From Lactobacillus hamsteri DSM 5661 = JCM 6256 (GTDB lineage Bacteria; Bacillota; Bacilli; Lactobacillales; Lactobacillaceae), in contig NZ_BALY01000002.1 of assembly GCF_000615445.1 (NCBI RefSeq), positions 1-64,000 of the forward strand: a stretch of 64,000 nt of DNA. The letters are read 5' to 3'. The notes beneath the pieces are model-generated. The model was not told the DNA's origin and ran no database searches. It saw only the letters and a list, made by a program, of their open reading frames with translations. This document shows positions 1 to 8,520 of this stretch, one piece after another. Both the position numbers and the translations under genes were made by a program. Every line of letters starts with the position of its first letter. Within the stretch, counting starts at the first letter, position 1.

Positions 1-2169
1 TTTTTTTGCTTTATCAGATTTCTTTGTAGTTAATTTATTATCCAACACATTTTTAGGAACTTGGGTAATTTCAGTTCTACGATTCTTTAGTTGTGGAGCA
101 TCTGTTTGATACAAGGATGAAGTAGATTTATGTTTTTGACTGTAAAGAGAAGTAGATCTTTTACCAAGTTGCTGTTCTAATTGGATCATTTGCTGATAAT
201 TGGTTAGATAATCAAATTGGTTCGGATTAGTAGGAACAAAGCCTACTGGAGTATAGAAGCGAAGCAAGTTATGGTTATTTAATAAATCTGAATATTTAAG
301 CGATTTTTTCGCTTTTTTGCTTAATTCAGCAATTTCTTTTTTCTCAATTGGCGTAAAATTGATTATTTGTTTACCATTTGCTCGATCATAAACTGTTCCT
401 TTAATTCCTTTTCCGCCTACGATAATGTATTTATCACTTACAATAGTTCCGTTTCTAAAGACCAGCCATTTTTTGTAGTTAGGTGAAAATAAGTCATTAC
501 CAAATTCTACATAATCTTTAGTATCAATTCCTAAAAGATGAAGCAAGGTTGGTAAAACATCGATTTCACCGGCAACTTCATGGTTTATACCGCCTGTTAA
601 ATTCGATGAATGAATCATAAATGGTACACGTTGCATTTGAACATTATTATAGGTGTTCCAGGTATCAGAGCTTTCACCAATAATTGGAGCCAAAGTTTCG
701 TTTTCTGAATTGCTTAATCCGTAGTGATCTCCATAAATTACGATCATTGTATTTTTATATAGACCTGCTTTTTTAAGATAAGTAAAGAATTCGCGTACGG
801 CCTGATCTAAATAATGTGCCGTTTCGAAATAATTATTGATAGTTGTATCCCGAGTATTGGTAGTTTTGAAGTTGGGATCTAAATCTTCGGCATCCATCGA
901 GAATGGAATATGGTTTGTAACTGTAATGAACTTAGCATAGAAAGGTTGTTGCATTTGTTCAAGATATTTTACGCTTTCTGAAAATAGAAGCTTATCTTTT
1001 AAACCGTAACCAATCTTATCTGTTCGAGCATTACTGAAGTAGTTTTGATCAAAGAAGTAATTATAGCCTAAATTTTTGTAAACGTCGTTTCGATTCCAAA
1101 AAGTACCCACATTACCATGGAAGACAGCGGAAGTGTAGCCATCTTGGCGTAAAATTTGTGGGGCTGCTTGGAAAGTATTTTCTGAACCTAATGAAGTAAA
1201 CAATGAACCATCAGAAATTCCGTATGTTCCAGTTTCGAGCATGGTTTCTGCGTCACTGGTTCTACCTAAGCCAACTTGATGATAAAAATTATCAAAGCTT
1301 ACAGTGTTTTTATTTTTATAAATAGAATTTAGAAATGGGGTAACTTCTTTTCCATTTACTTTTAGATTAATTAAAAATTGTTGGAAACTTTCAAGGTGAA
1401 TGATAATAACATTTTTTCCTTTTTCTTTTCCAAACATAGCTGAATTAGGCGCAGAATAATTCTTTTGCGTATAATTTAGAATTTTATTTAAATCTGAAGC
1501 ATTAGCATTTTTGGTAACTTGAACGCTCTGTGCACTTTTAATTCCGTCATATGCAGTGTATGTATCTAAACCTAAATATTTAACTACATAAGAACGATCA
1601 AAAGTGTTGCGAAGAAGGCGCGGTCTTGATGATTCTGCTAAGAACATGTTCAAGCCGAGCAAAAACATTCCAAAAGAGGTAATTGCAAAAGGCGTTGAAA
1701 GTCCATAAGATTTTTGGTCAATTTTTATCTTTTTTAAAATTAATAAAGCAATAATTATAATCAGGTCCAGCCAAATAAAAATATCAGTTGGATGAAGTAA
1801 GGAAACAGCACTTTTTCCAAGTCCCGGTGCTACTTTTCCTGTATTCATTATTGTTTTTATTGTTAAAAAATCTGAAAATTGGCGATAGTATAAAACATTT
1901 GCAAATAGTAAGACTGTGTTTAGAAAGTCCATCACCAGCATGCCAATATAAGATACGATAGGCTTAGGGAAATAAAAGCCTATACTTGTAAATAAAATTG
2001 CAGTTGGAAGAGGACTGAGCCACATAATTATGTGCTGGTAAGGGTCAGATAAGCCCAGGTTAAAATCACAATAAGCAACAAAAATGTATTTAATCCAAAA
2101 AAGCAATACCAGCAATGTTAAAAAGCCAGTGCGAGTTTGGATAAAATCAATGAGATTTCTCTTATTCAA
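1..2169 (-). CDS. ltaS: Lipoteichoic acid synthase LtaS (C-terminal end outside window)
   Basis: Membrane-anchored sulfatase-fold enzyme that polymerises glycerol phosphate from phosphatidylglycerol onto the glycolipid anchor of lipoteichoic acid. The minus-strand frame is open for 723 codons from a TTG at 2169 (AAGGAGG just upstream, at 2178-2184) to the window edge, so the last residues are missing. The N-terminal third is hydrophobic and holds several membrane helices. The extracellular domain shows GRTSDAE, whose Thr (about residue 304, codon 1258-1260) is the expected nucleophile, and YGDHYG (Asp481-His482) as metal ligands. These positions match the Staphylococcus aureus LtaS layout. 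The tail near the edge is Lys/Ser/Thr-rich and probably close to the end. It is divergently transcribed from the VanZ gene. Family assignment is firm; whether it is the LTA polymerase or an LTA primase-type paralogue cannot be told here. Confidence 0.9.
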   Translation of the reverse strand, partial: MNKRNLIDFIQTRTGFLTLLVLLFWIKYIFVAYCDFNLGLSDPYQHIIMWLSPLPTAILFTSIGFYFPKPIVSYIGMLVMDFLNTVLLFANVLYYRQFSDFLTIKTIMNTGKVAPGLGKSAVSLLHPTDIFIWLDLIIIIALLILKKIKIDQKSYGLSTPFAITSFGMFLLGLNMFLAESSRPRLLRNTFDRSYVVKYLGLDTYTAYDGIKSAQSVQVTKNANASDLNKILNYTQKNYSAPNSAMFGKEKGKNVIIIHLESFQQFLINLKVNGKEVTPFLNSIYKNKNTVSFDNFYHQVGLGRTSDAETMLETGTYGISDGSLFTSLGSENTFQAAPQILRQDGYTSAVFHGNVGTFWNRNDVYKNLGYNYFFDQNYFSNARTDKIGYGLKDKLLFSESVKYLEQMQQPFYAKFITVTNHIPFSMDAEDLDPNFKTTNTRDTTINNYFETAHYLDQAVREFFTYLKKAGLYKNTMIVIYGDHYGLSNSENETLAPIIGESSDTWNTYNNVQMQRVPFMIHSSNLTGGINHEVAGEIDVLPTLLHLLGIDTKDYVEFGNDLFSPNYKKWLVFRNGTIVSDKYIIVGGKGIKGTVYDRANGKQIINFTPIEKKEIAELSKKAKKSLKYSDLLNNHNLLRFYTPVGFVPTNPNQFDYLTNYQQMIQLEQQLGKRSTSLYSQKHKSTSSLYQTDAPQLKNRRTEITQVPKNVLDNKLTTKKSDKAKK

Positions 2170-2195
2170 AACGAAATCCTCCTTAATATAGATTA

Positions 2196-2224
2196 ATTTT
2201 ATATGTTCAAATGATTTTAGACAA
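2196..2224 (-). promoter_or_regulatory. Promoter of ltaS
   Basis: Read on the minus strand, TTGTCT (2224-2219) and TAAAAT (2201-2196) are separated by exactly 17 bases and lie just upstream of the ltaS Shine-Dalgarno. A fair vegetative sigma-A promoter by sequence; no experimental support. Confidence 0.5.
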
Positions 2225-2319
2225 TGTTATAAGCAGAGTTAGTTTTTTCTTAATATTTTATTGAATAAAAAATGGGTATAATTTAATGGAAAGATATAAT
2301 TAAAGGAATAAGTGCTAGC

Positions 2320-2934
2320 ATGCTTTTTTTAGGACCCTTATATAAATTATTAGCAGATCATTTAGCAATGAGAATTAATCACTTTGCTTTGATCAAATTA
2401 ACATTAATGGCAATTGATAAAACTATTTTATATTTTTTGATTTTTGCAATTTTAAGATTAATTTGGCTTTTAGCAGTTAGACATCGTCGCACGATTAAAT
2501 CTGAAATGAGTGTGTGGCTGCTGGCTTTTTATATTATCTTAATTCTGATGCTTACTACTTTTAGAAATACGTATTTTCCGTGGCAATTAAATTTCAATTT
2601 TCATCGTCCATTGAGTGATGTTAATTTGGTATTTATGAAGGAAACTTGGAAATTGCTTTATGCTCAAAGCAGAGTGGATTTTATCTATAATTGCTTTGGA
2701 AATATTCTTTGTTTCTTGCCACTGGGGTTTTTATCACCAATTGTTTTTTCAAAAAAGCAGACTTTTTGGAGAATTATTATTGGCGGGATGCTTTTTTCTA
2801 TGTTGATTGAAACTTTACAATTTTTATTAGGAACGGGCGTATCAGATATTGATGATGTATTTTTTAACACCATTGGTATGTTTATCGGATACTTATTGTA
2901 TCAACTAAGTAAGCGGATAAAAAATAAATTTTAA
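2320..2934 (+). CDS. VanZ-family membrane protein
   Basis: A 204-residue, very hydrophobic protein with about five predicted membrane segments. The C-terminal half carries the VanZ-like pattern: an acidic/aromatic stretch, then NCFGNILCFLPLGF, then ETLQFLLGTGVSDIDDV. VanZ-like proteins are widespread in Firmicutes; the founding member gives low-level teicoplanin resistance, but most chromosomal homologues have no assigned reaction. The ATG follows AAAGGA by several bases. It is divergent from ltaS and only 89 bases before pgi, so envelope-related work is possible but unproven. No terminator is visible after it. Confidence 0.75.
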   Translation: MLFLGPLYKLLADHLAMRINHFALIKLTLMAIDKTILYFLIFAILRLIWLLAVRHRRTIKSEMSVWLLAFYIILILMLTTFRNTYFPWQLNFNFHRPLSDVNLVFMKETWKLLYAQSRVDFIYNCFGNILCFLPLGFLSPIVFSKKQTFWRIIIGGMLFSMLIETLQFLLGTGVSDIDDVFFNTIGMFIGYLLYQLSKRIKNKF

Positions 2935-2943
2935 ATTTTGGAG

Positions 2944-2979
2944 TTGACACTGGTATTCAGCTGGTAAGATTGCTAAAAT
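2944..2979 (+). promoter_or_regulatory. Possible pgi promoter
   Basis: A perfect TTGACA (2944-2949) is followed by two candidate extended -10 elements, TGGTAAGAT (2962-2970, 15-base spacer) and TGCTAAAAT (2971-2979, 24-base spacer). Neither spacing is ideal, so which is used is uncertain. It sits 45-80 bases before the pgi start, right after the VanZ stop. Confidence 0.4.
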
Positions 2980-3023
2980 GGTTTTGTGAAATAAATAATT
3001 TTATTTAGTTAGGAAGCAGATTT

Positions 3024-4361
3024 ATGAGTTTAATTAATTTTGATAGTAGTAAATTAACTCCATTTGTTCATGAAAATGAATTAAGTGAAATGCAAGCTAT
3101 GGTAAATGCTGCAGATGCTGAACTTCGTGATGGCACTGGTGCAGGTAGCGATTTCCGTGGCTGGCTTGATTTGCCAGTTGATTACGACAAGGATGAATTT
3201 GCACGTATTAAAAAAGCTGCTAAGAAGATCCAAAGCGATTCAGAAGTTTTAGTATGTATTGGTATTGGTGGTTCTTACCTTGGCGCTCAAGCTGCAATTG
3301 AATTCTTGAACAGCAACTTCTACGGTAAGGAAAAGACTGATATGCCAACAGTTGTATTCTGTGGTAACTCACTTTCAGGTTCTTACCTTTACGACCTTAT
3401 TGAATGGGTTGGCGACAAGGACTTCAGCATTAACGTAATTTCTAAGTCAGGTACTACTACTGAACCTTCAGTAGCATTCAGAATCTTTAAGGATAAGTTA
3501 GTAAAGAAGTATGGTAAGGAAGAAGCTGCTAAGAGAATTTACGCAACTACTGACCGTGCTAAGGGTGCTTTGAAGACTGAAGCTGACGCAGAAGGTTACG
3601 AAGAATTCGTAGTTCCAGATGATATTGGTGGTCGTTACAGTGTTCTTACTGCTGTAGGTTTACTTCCAATCGCAGCTGCTGGTGCTGATATTGATGCTTT
3701 GATGAAGGGTGCTGCAGATGCTCGTGCAGAATACACTGATACTGATGTAAGCAAGAACTCACCATATCAATATGCTGCACTTCGCAACATTCTTTACCGT
3801 AAGGGTTACACTACTGAAATTGTTGAAAACTACGAACCAAACCTTAGAATGTTTGGTGAATGGTGCAAGCAATTAATGGGTGAATCAGAAGGTAAGGACC
3901 AAAAGGGTATTTGGCCATCAAGCGCTAACTTTACTACTGATTTACACTCACTTGGTCAATACATCCAAGAAGGTTTACGTAACTTATTCGAAACTGTTAT
4001 CCGTGTTGAAAACCCACGCCACGATGTTGAAATTCCAGGCGATGAAAAGAACTTGGATCAACTTAACTTCTTGGAAGGCAAGAGCTTGAACTACGTAAAC
4101 GATCGTGCTTACGAAGGTGTTGTTTTAGCTCACACTGATGGTGGTGTTCCTGTAATGACTGTTAACATTCCAGATCAAACTGAACACACTTTGGGTTACA
4201 TGATCTACTTCTTCGAATTAGCTATTGCTATTTCTGGTTACTTGAATGGTATTAACCCATTCAACCAACCAGGTGTTGAAGAATACAAGCGTAACATGTT
4301 TGGTCTTCTTAACAAGCCAGGTTACGAAGATTTACATGATGATTTAGCTAAACGTCTTTAA
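3024..4361 (+). CDS. pgi: Glucose-6-phosphate isomerase
   Basis: Cytoplasmic glycolytic enzyme interconverting glucose-6-phosphate and fructose-6-phosphate; also feeds sugar-nucleotide and cell-wall precursor synthesis. The 445-residue length is the usual bacterial short form. Visible family signatures are [16 protein letters not shown] near residue 80, [10 protein letters not shown] in the sugar-phosphate site, [14 protein letters not shown] around residue 200 and the C-terminal [14 protein letters not shown] block. Codon use is strongly biased to the AAC/AAG/TAC/TTC optimal set, as expected for a highly expressed gene. A strong terminator follows, so it appears monocistronic. Confidence 0.98.
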   Translation: MSLINFDSSKLTPFVHENELSEMQAMVNAADAELRDGTGAGSDFRGWLDLPVDYDKDEFARIKKAAKKIQSDSEVLVCIGIGGSYLGAQAAIEFLNSNFYGKEKTDMPTVVFCGNSLSGSYLYDLIEWVGDKDFSINVISKSGTTTEPSVAFRIFKDKLVKKYGKEEAAKRIYATTDRAKGALKTEADAEGYEEFVVPDDIGGRYSVLTAVGLLPIAAAGADIDALMKGAADARAEYTDTDVSKNSPYQYAALRNILYRKGYTTEIVENYEPNLRMFGEWCKQLMGESEGKDQKGIWPSSANFTTDLHSLGQYIQEGLRNLFETVIRVENPRHDVEIPGDEKNLDQLNFLEGKSLNYVNDRAYEGVVLAHTDGGVPVMTVNIPDQTEHTLGYMIYFFELAIAISGYLNGINPFNQPGVEEYKRNMFGLLNKPGYEDLHDDLAKRL

Positions 4362-4386
4362 TTCGCGTATGCTCAGTTATCAAAGA

Positions 4387-4420
4387 AAGAGTAGAAACTA
4401 TTTTGGTTTCTACTCTTTTT
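4387..4420 (+). terminator. Rho-independent terminator of pgi
   Basis: A 10-bp perfect stem (GAGTAGAAAC / GTTTCTACTC) with a 7-base loop, followed by a T run, 27 bases after the pgi stop. Confidence 0.9.
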
Positions 4421-4930
4421 GTTTGAAATAGATTGGAGTTCTTATGCAATAGAAAATCAAGAATATTTTAGCTGTTCTATCCACGGCCTTTATATCTTTT
4501 GTTGGGATTTTAACGGAAACAAGTTTGAATGTTTCTTTTCTAACAATAATGAAACAGTTAAATGTTGGTTTGGATATCCTTCAGTGGACTACAACAGGCT
4601 ATTTATTAATGATAGCAATTATTATGATTTGTTCGTCGTATTTGAATGAACGATTTTCTGCTCGACAATTGTTTATTTGTGCTTGTTTGGGTTTTATGGT
4701 AGGTAGCTTGATAAGTGCTATAGCACCCACATTTTATATCTTATTAATTGGTCGTTTGATTTCAGCTTTAGGAGCTGGCTTAGCAACTCCATTGATGTTT
4801 AATTTGATTATTGAAATTTTACCTCGTAAAAAATGGGGATTGTATATGGGAATCGCGGGCCTGATAATTGCTATGGCACCTACATTGGGACCGGTTTTTG
4901 GTGGAGCAATTACTTATTATATGAACTACA

Positions 4931-4948
4931 CCGGCACTAAAGTGCCGG
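4931..4948. repeat. Right-end hairpin of the IS element
   Basis: A perfect 8-bp palindromic stem, CCGGCACT-AA-AGTGCCGG, immediately inside the junction with the MFS gene. In IS200/IS605 elements such a structure is recognised by TnpA and, with tnpB, also lies at the 3' end of the guide (omega/re) RNA. On the minus strand a guide would continue into the MFS sequence beyond 4925. Confidence 0.65.
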
Positions 4949-5015
4949 GTTTCTGGGAACACCAAGTAGTGTTTAGGATCTTATATTGATTGCTCAAATA
5001 CCTAACTCACAGAAC

Positions 5016-5986
5016 TTAGCTCTTTACCATGGCCAGTCCCTGACCAGTTGGCTTTGCTTTATGCAGAATATTAACTGCCGCGTTAATATCCCGGTCATGC
5101 CTAGCTTGACACTTAGGACAAGTCCATTCACGAATTTCTAATGGCTTGGCGCCACTGTTATAGCCGCATTCTGAACAAATTCTGGAGGTGTTTTTGGGAT
5201 CTACGGCAATTAGTATTTTACCGTACCATTTACATTTATATTCCAGCATTTGTCTGAACGTCCGCCATGAGGCATTGGCGATTGATTTGGCCAGGCAGTG
5301 ATTGTGTTGAAGATTCTTGGTTTTCAAATCTTCAATAACAATTACATCATACTGCTTGACCAAATGAGTTGTTAGCTTATGAAGATAATTCTTACGCTGA
5401 TTAGCCACTTTGGCTTGATATCTGGCTTTTAGCTTTTGGGCTTTTTGCCAGTTAGGCGATGCTTTTGAGGCTCAGACACTTCTGCCTGCAGAGACAGATA
5501 ATATTTGCCCGTTGGTTCAAGCACAACCGTATAACGCTTGATTTTAGCACCTTCCAAAAACCCTGTTTTACTGGTTTTAATATAACCCAACTTAGGGATC
5601 TTCAGGTATCGCTTGCCAGCAACTTTTATGATAGACTTGCCAGTATAAGACTTCTTCAAATACTTGCGCGAATGAAAGCGCGGCTTGCCAATTTTGCCGC
5701 TTTTATCTTGAAAGAAGTTTTTTCAAGACTGGGTTAGAAACTCATTAACTAGCTGCAGACTTGAAGAATCGCTGTTTTTCAAAAAGGGATATTCTTTCTT
5801 AAGCGGCTTAAGCAGGTAATTCAGTTTAAACTTGCCTAAAAAAGGCAAATCCTTATTATTCTGATAGCGCTCATTCATCATAGCCAGCATCTGGTTCCAG
5901 ACAAAACGATCATTGCCAAACATCTGCTCAAGCTGGTCTTGCTGGGTTTTGTTAGGATAGAGCCTTAACTTGATTCCCTTCAGCAC
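5016..5986 (-). pseudogene. tnpB: tnpB (RNA-guided endonuclease of the IS element), inactivated
   Basis: Three fragments of one TnpB. The N-terminal part starts at GTG 5986 (LKGIKLRLYPNKTQQ, the OrfB HTH domain) and stops at an in-frame TGA (5723-5725) where TnpB proteins normally have Trp in a WKNFF context. The same frame then continues (KIGKPRF..., to about 5429). It is then joined by an internal deletion/frameshift near 5450 to the C-terminal part, which has the RuvC-II Glu (VIVIEDL), the CSECG/CPKC zinc finger and the RuvC-III Asp (ARHDRDINAA). The block with the first RuvC Asp (the GIDLG region, very roughly 60-100 residues) is missing. The product could not cleave DNA even if read through. 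Confidence 0.88.
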
Positions 5987-6067
5987 ATTTGTTCCTTCCT
6001 TCTCGTAATATTGTATCAAACATATGTTCAAGAAAGGATGGGAACAAGCAAAAAAACTAAAGAAAAA

Positions 6068-6109
6068 GCCGGATTCATCACGGGATTGAAATCCCGTGTT
6101 TTCTCCGGC
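6068..6109. repeat. Left-end hairpin of the IS element
   Basis: A two-level palindrome: outer GCCGGA (6068-6073) with TCCGGC (6104-6109), and inner CACGGGAT (6079-6086) with ATCCCGTG (6091-6098) around a 4-base loop. It is the imperfect subterminal structure typical of the tnpB-upstream end of IS200/IS605 elements. Confidence 0.65.
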
Positions 6110-7091
6110 ATATAATCAATAAATTGGCGAGCAATCTTTTATACAGTAACTGTTTTTGCTCTTATTGTGTTTATTGCGGGTTTATTCGTAGTTGGAAAAT
6201 ATCATGATCAAAAGAAAAACGGTTTTGATTGGCTAAGTTTTATAGTTTTGGCTGGTGCTTTTACTTGCTTAATATTAGTCTTGAATCAAATAAGTCATGG
6301 TCTTAAAAATATTTATTTATGGGTATTTTTGATTTTATCAATCACGCTTTTATATATTTTTATTAAACTTTCCAAAAATTCAACAAAAAAGCTACTTAAT
6401 TTAGCGGTTTTTAAGCAAAGGGCATTTGTCTATGGAGCAATAGCGTACTTTTTACTTCAATTTATTAATATTGGAACAAGCTTTGTCTTGCCAAATTATG
6501 TCCAAATTGTAGGTCATCAAACATCTTTGGTAGGTGGTCTAATACTCTTACCCGGTAGTATCATTGCAGGAGTACTAAATCCATTATTTGGCAATATATA
6601 TGATCATGTAGGTGCTAAACTTCCATTATTTTTGGGTGGAACAACGTTAGCAATAAGTTGCGTATTATTTTGGCTATTTGGTTTACATTTAACTTCATTA
6701 TTAATTGTTATAGTCTATGGTTTCTTAATGTTGGGGCATAGAATGGCATTTAGCAATACAATGGCTGAATCATTAAACTGTCAGCCTCAATCGTTAAGAG
6801 TAGACGCAACAGCTGTATGTCAAACTAGTCAGCAATTGGCTGGATCAGTTGGTACAACAATTATGGCTTCAATTATTGCTGTTTGGCAAAGTAAAGGTGG
6901 GGCTTCATATGCACAATTAACCGCTCAAGGTAGTCAAGCTGCATTTGGTTTTACGAGCTTATTAAGCATAATCATTCTTATTTCTTATTGGCGAATGTTT
7001 AAATTAGAAAATAAGAAAAATAATTAATTTAATACTAGTACATTTCACTAAAAATATACTATAATAAAAGTGAATGTTTGAAATAGGTGAG

Positions 7092-7124
7092 AAAAAAGAC
7101 GACTGAACACCAGCCGTCTTTTTA
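7092..7124. terminator. Bidirectional terminator between the MFS remnant and the serine hydrolase gene
   Basis: AAAAAAGACGaCTG pairs with CAGcCGTCTTTTT around a short loop; T runs lie on both strands, so it can end transcription from both converging genes. Confidence 0.85.
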
Positions 7125-8138
7125 ATTTTGTTTTGAATTTTCTTCAATAAAGCTTTGAATAATTTTTTCACGTAAAGCCAAGAAGATTAGGTTATGTCCT
7201 GATGGATGTACGCGATTTGTAAGCATAATAAGCCCGCTTTGCTTTATTCGATCTAAGATAATCAAGGTTCCAGTGAATCCCGTATGAAGAATGATTGGAT
7301 AATTATACTTTGGATCAAAACGTAAGTCCCAGCCCCATGAACGTGGTTTAACATTGCTTGGATTTTTGTTATCGAATAATAAACTAACGGTATTTTGACT
7401 ATAAGGTAAAATATCTTTATCTAACCCTAAATAGCCTTTGCTAATTTTGATTAAATCATCTAAAGATGAAAATAATCCTGCGGAGCCACAATCACTTGTT
7501 AATTGTCGAGCTTTAGGGTCATGAGGCATGCCTTGTAAAACATCACCGTTAACAAGAGCGGTTGGAACGCACTCGCTAGGTTTGGGATAAAAGGTCGTAT
7601 GCTTGAGCCCCATAGGTTCAATAACTTCTTTCATCGCTTCTTCTTGTACAGGCCTTCCTAAGATGGTTTTGACTACTAAACCTAGCAAGATGAAATTTGT
7701 GTCTGCATAGCGCATTTTAGTGTTAAATTCATCGGTAACTGGTAAGTGAATAATTGCATCAAGAAGTTCATCGTGTCCTAATTTGTCGCGATTAGGGATC
7801 CAGCCTCGAATACCGCTAGTATGAGTAAGCAAATGAAACAGCCGAATTCGTTCGTCCTTAAACTCAGGAATAAATTTATGGAGTGGCTCGGTAAAGTTTA
7901 ACTTGCCTTGATCGTATAATTTTAACAAGACATTTTCTGTGGCAAGAACTTTAGTTAAACTGGCTAAATCATATTCTGCAAAGGGGCTAAGCTGAGTAAT
8001 TTGAGGATAAATGCTAGCGAAGCCAACTGTTGATGTGAAAACTTGTTTTCCTTTAATAAATGCGTAATTAACTCCTGGCACTACACGAGAAGTAACCATA
8101 GATTCAATTAAATTTTGAGTAGCTAAATAATCAATCAT
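7122..8138 (-). CDS. Serine hydrolase of the beta-lactamase/class C PBP family
   Basis: A single-domain protein of 338 residues with the beta-lactamase fold. SLTK (the SxxK motif with nucleophile Ser and Lys) lies near residue 60, a Tyr motif in RYADTNFILLG near residue 150, and HTGFTGT (the third, KTG-like, motif) near residue 287. No signal peptide or membrane anchor is visible, so it is probably cytoplasmic. Such proteins are usually D-peptidases or esterases; the true substrate is unknown. A start at 8138 (MIDYLATQ) is preferred because AAGGAT lies 6 bases upstream; an in-frame ATG at 8162 lacks a ribosome binding site. The gene is convergent with the MFS remnant and divergent from the tRNA pair. 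Confidence 0.85.
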   Translation of the reverse strand: MIDYLATQNLIESMVTSRVVPGVNYAFIKGKQVFTSTVGFASIYPQITQLSPFAEYDLASLTKVLATENVLLKLYDQGKLNFTEPLHKFIPEFKDERIRLFHLLTHTSGIRGWIPNRDKLGHDELLDAIIHLPVTDEFNTKMRYADTNFILLGLVVKTILGRPVQEEAMKEVIEPMGLKHTTFYPKPSECVPTALVNGDVLQGMPHDPKARQLTSDCGSAGLFSSLDDLIKISKGYLGLDKDILPYSQNTVSLLFDNKNPSNVKPRSWGWDLRFDPKYNYPIILHTGFTGTLIILDRIKQSGLIMLTNRVHPSGHNLIFLALREKIIQSFIEENSKQN

Positions 8139-8177
8139 AATATCATCCTTAATAAAATTCATTATAAAGAAAAGAAC

Positions 8178-8206
8178 TTGACAAGACCAGAAGAAACAAG
8201 CATAAT
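8178..8206 (+). promoter_or_regulatory. Promoter of the tRNA-Glu/tRNA-Gln pair
   Basis: TTGACA (8178-8183) and CATAAT (8201-8206) are spaced exactly 17 bases apart, with the tRNA 5' end 16 bases downstream. A strong stable-RNA promoter. Confidence 0.8.
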
Positions 8207-8221
8207 TATCACTGTTAAGTT

Positions 8222-8293
8222 TGCCCGTTGGTCAAATGGTTAAGACGCCACCCTCTCAAGGTGGAGTTACGAGTTCAATTCTCGTACGGGTGA
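8222..8293 (+). tRNA. tRNA-Glu (anticodon CTC)
   Basis: The cloverleaf folds by eye: a 7-bp acceptor with a U-G first pair, D-arm GTCAAATGGTTAAGAC, anticodon stem CCACC/GGTGG with loop CTCTCAA giving CUC at 34-36, and T-arm with GTTCAATTC. It matches Bacillus-type tRNA-Glu closely except for C34 and the first base. CCA is not encoded. It reads GAG codons, complementing a presumed UUC isoacceptor elsewhere. Confidence 0.9.
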
Positions 8294-8299
8294 TTTTAG

Positions 8300-8372
8300 T
8301 GGGATATAGCCAAATTGGTAAGGCACAGGTTTCTGGTTCCTGGATGTTTGGGTTCGAGCCCCAATATCCCAA
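8300..8372 (+). tRNA. tRNA-Gln (anticodon CTG)
   Basis: Acceptor TGGGATA/TATCCCA is perfectly paired, with discriminator A. The D-arm has TAGCCAAATTGGTAAGGCA; the anticodon loop TTCTGGT gives CUG, with a U-U mismatch closing the loop (positions 31-39). The T-stem TTGGG/CCCAA encloses TTCGAGC. CCA is not encoded. It lies 6 bases after tRNA-Glu and is surely co-transcribed with it. Confidence 0.9.
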
Positions 8373-8379
8373 TGATGAG

Positions 8380-8430
8380 AAAATGTCTTAATGCTGAAAG
8401 CTTCAAAAGCCCAGTATTAAGGCATTTTTA
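8380..8430 (+). terminator. Terminator of the tRNA transcript
   Basis: A long imperfect stem, AAAATGtCTTAATgCTG with CAGtATTAAGgCATTTTT, ending in a T run 8 bases after tRNA-Gln. Confidence 0.85.
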
Positions 8431-8482
8431 TTTTGCCTAAATAAAAAATGAAAAATAAATTTGATTTTATTGCAAAAAAATA

Positions 8483-8514
8483 TTGACAGCATCTTTTAAT
8501 CGTAATAGTATAAT
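8483..8514 (+). promoter_or_regulatory. Promoter of the methionine T-box operon
   Basis: Perfect TTGACA (8483-8488). The -10 is either TAGTAT (8506-8511, 17-base spacer) or the overlapping consensus TATAAT (8509-8514, 20-base spacer). Transcription would start near 8520, at the first base of the T-box leader. Confidence 0.7.
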
Positions 8515-8520
8515 TACAAC

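Larger units (their letters stand above)
4926..6122 (-). mobile_element. IS200/IS605-superfamily element, TnpB-only, degenerate
   Basis: About 1.2 kb of sequence foreign to the interrupted MFS gene. It has no tnpA; its only gene is a decayed tnpB on the minus strand. The ends lack inverted repeats but carry subterminal hairpins: CCGGCACT/AGTGCCGG at 4931-4948 (right end, downstream of tnpB) and, at the left end, CACGGGAT/ATCCCGTG (6079-6098) inside GCCGGA/TCCGGC (6068-6109). There is no target duplication. Boundaries are uncertain by a few bases: ATCAA at 6115-6119 (TTGAT on the minus strand) could be the flanking target/TAM motif, putting the left end at 6114, or the element may extend to 6122-6124. 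Base composition is richer in GC than the host gene. Confidence 0.85.
4444..7027 (+). pseudogene. DHA2-type MFS drug exporter, broken by a nonsense codon and an IS insertion
   Basis: Two halves of one multidrug transporter of the EmrB/QacA (LmrB-like, 14-helix) major facilitator family. The 5' half begins with ATG 4444 after GGAG, but codon 3 (4450-4452) is TAG; the downstream frame (KIKNILAVLSTAF..., later GRLISALGAGLATPL and GPVFGG) is otherwise good. It is cut after ITYYMN at about 4925 by an inserted element. The 3' half resumes at 6115-6124 with NWRAIFYT and runs in frame to 7027, with further membrane helices. Joined, the product would be about 460 residues, a little short of the usual 480-500. 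Without reinitiation and excision the protein cannot be made. Intact exporters of this type expel cationic or amphiphilic drugs using the proton gradient. Confidence 0.88.

Noticed and set aside
4419-4649. 76-residue plus-strand ORF at the start of the MFS gene
   Set aside because: Wrong frame; it overlaps the pgi terminator and reads through the exporter 5' end in the +1 frame.
5459-5737. 92-residue plus-strand ORF in the IS
   Set aside because: It lies antisense to tnpB, has no ribosome site and has no recognisable domain.
5016-5986. A nuclease-dead TnpB repurposed as an RNA-guided repressor (TldR-like)
   Set aside because: The missing first RuvC Asp is suggestive, but the gene also has an in-frame stop and a frameshift, so no full protein is made; it is decay.
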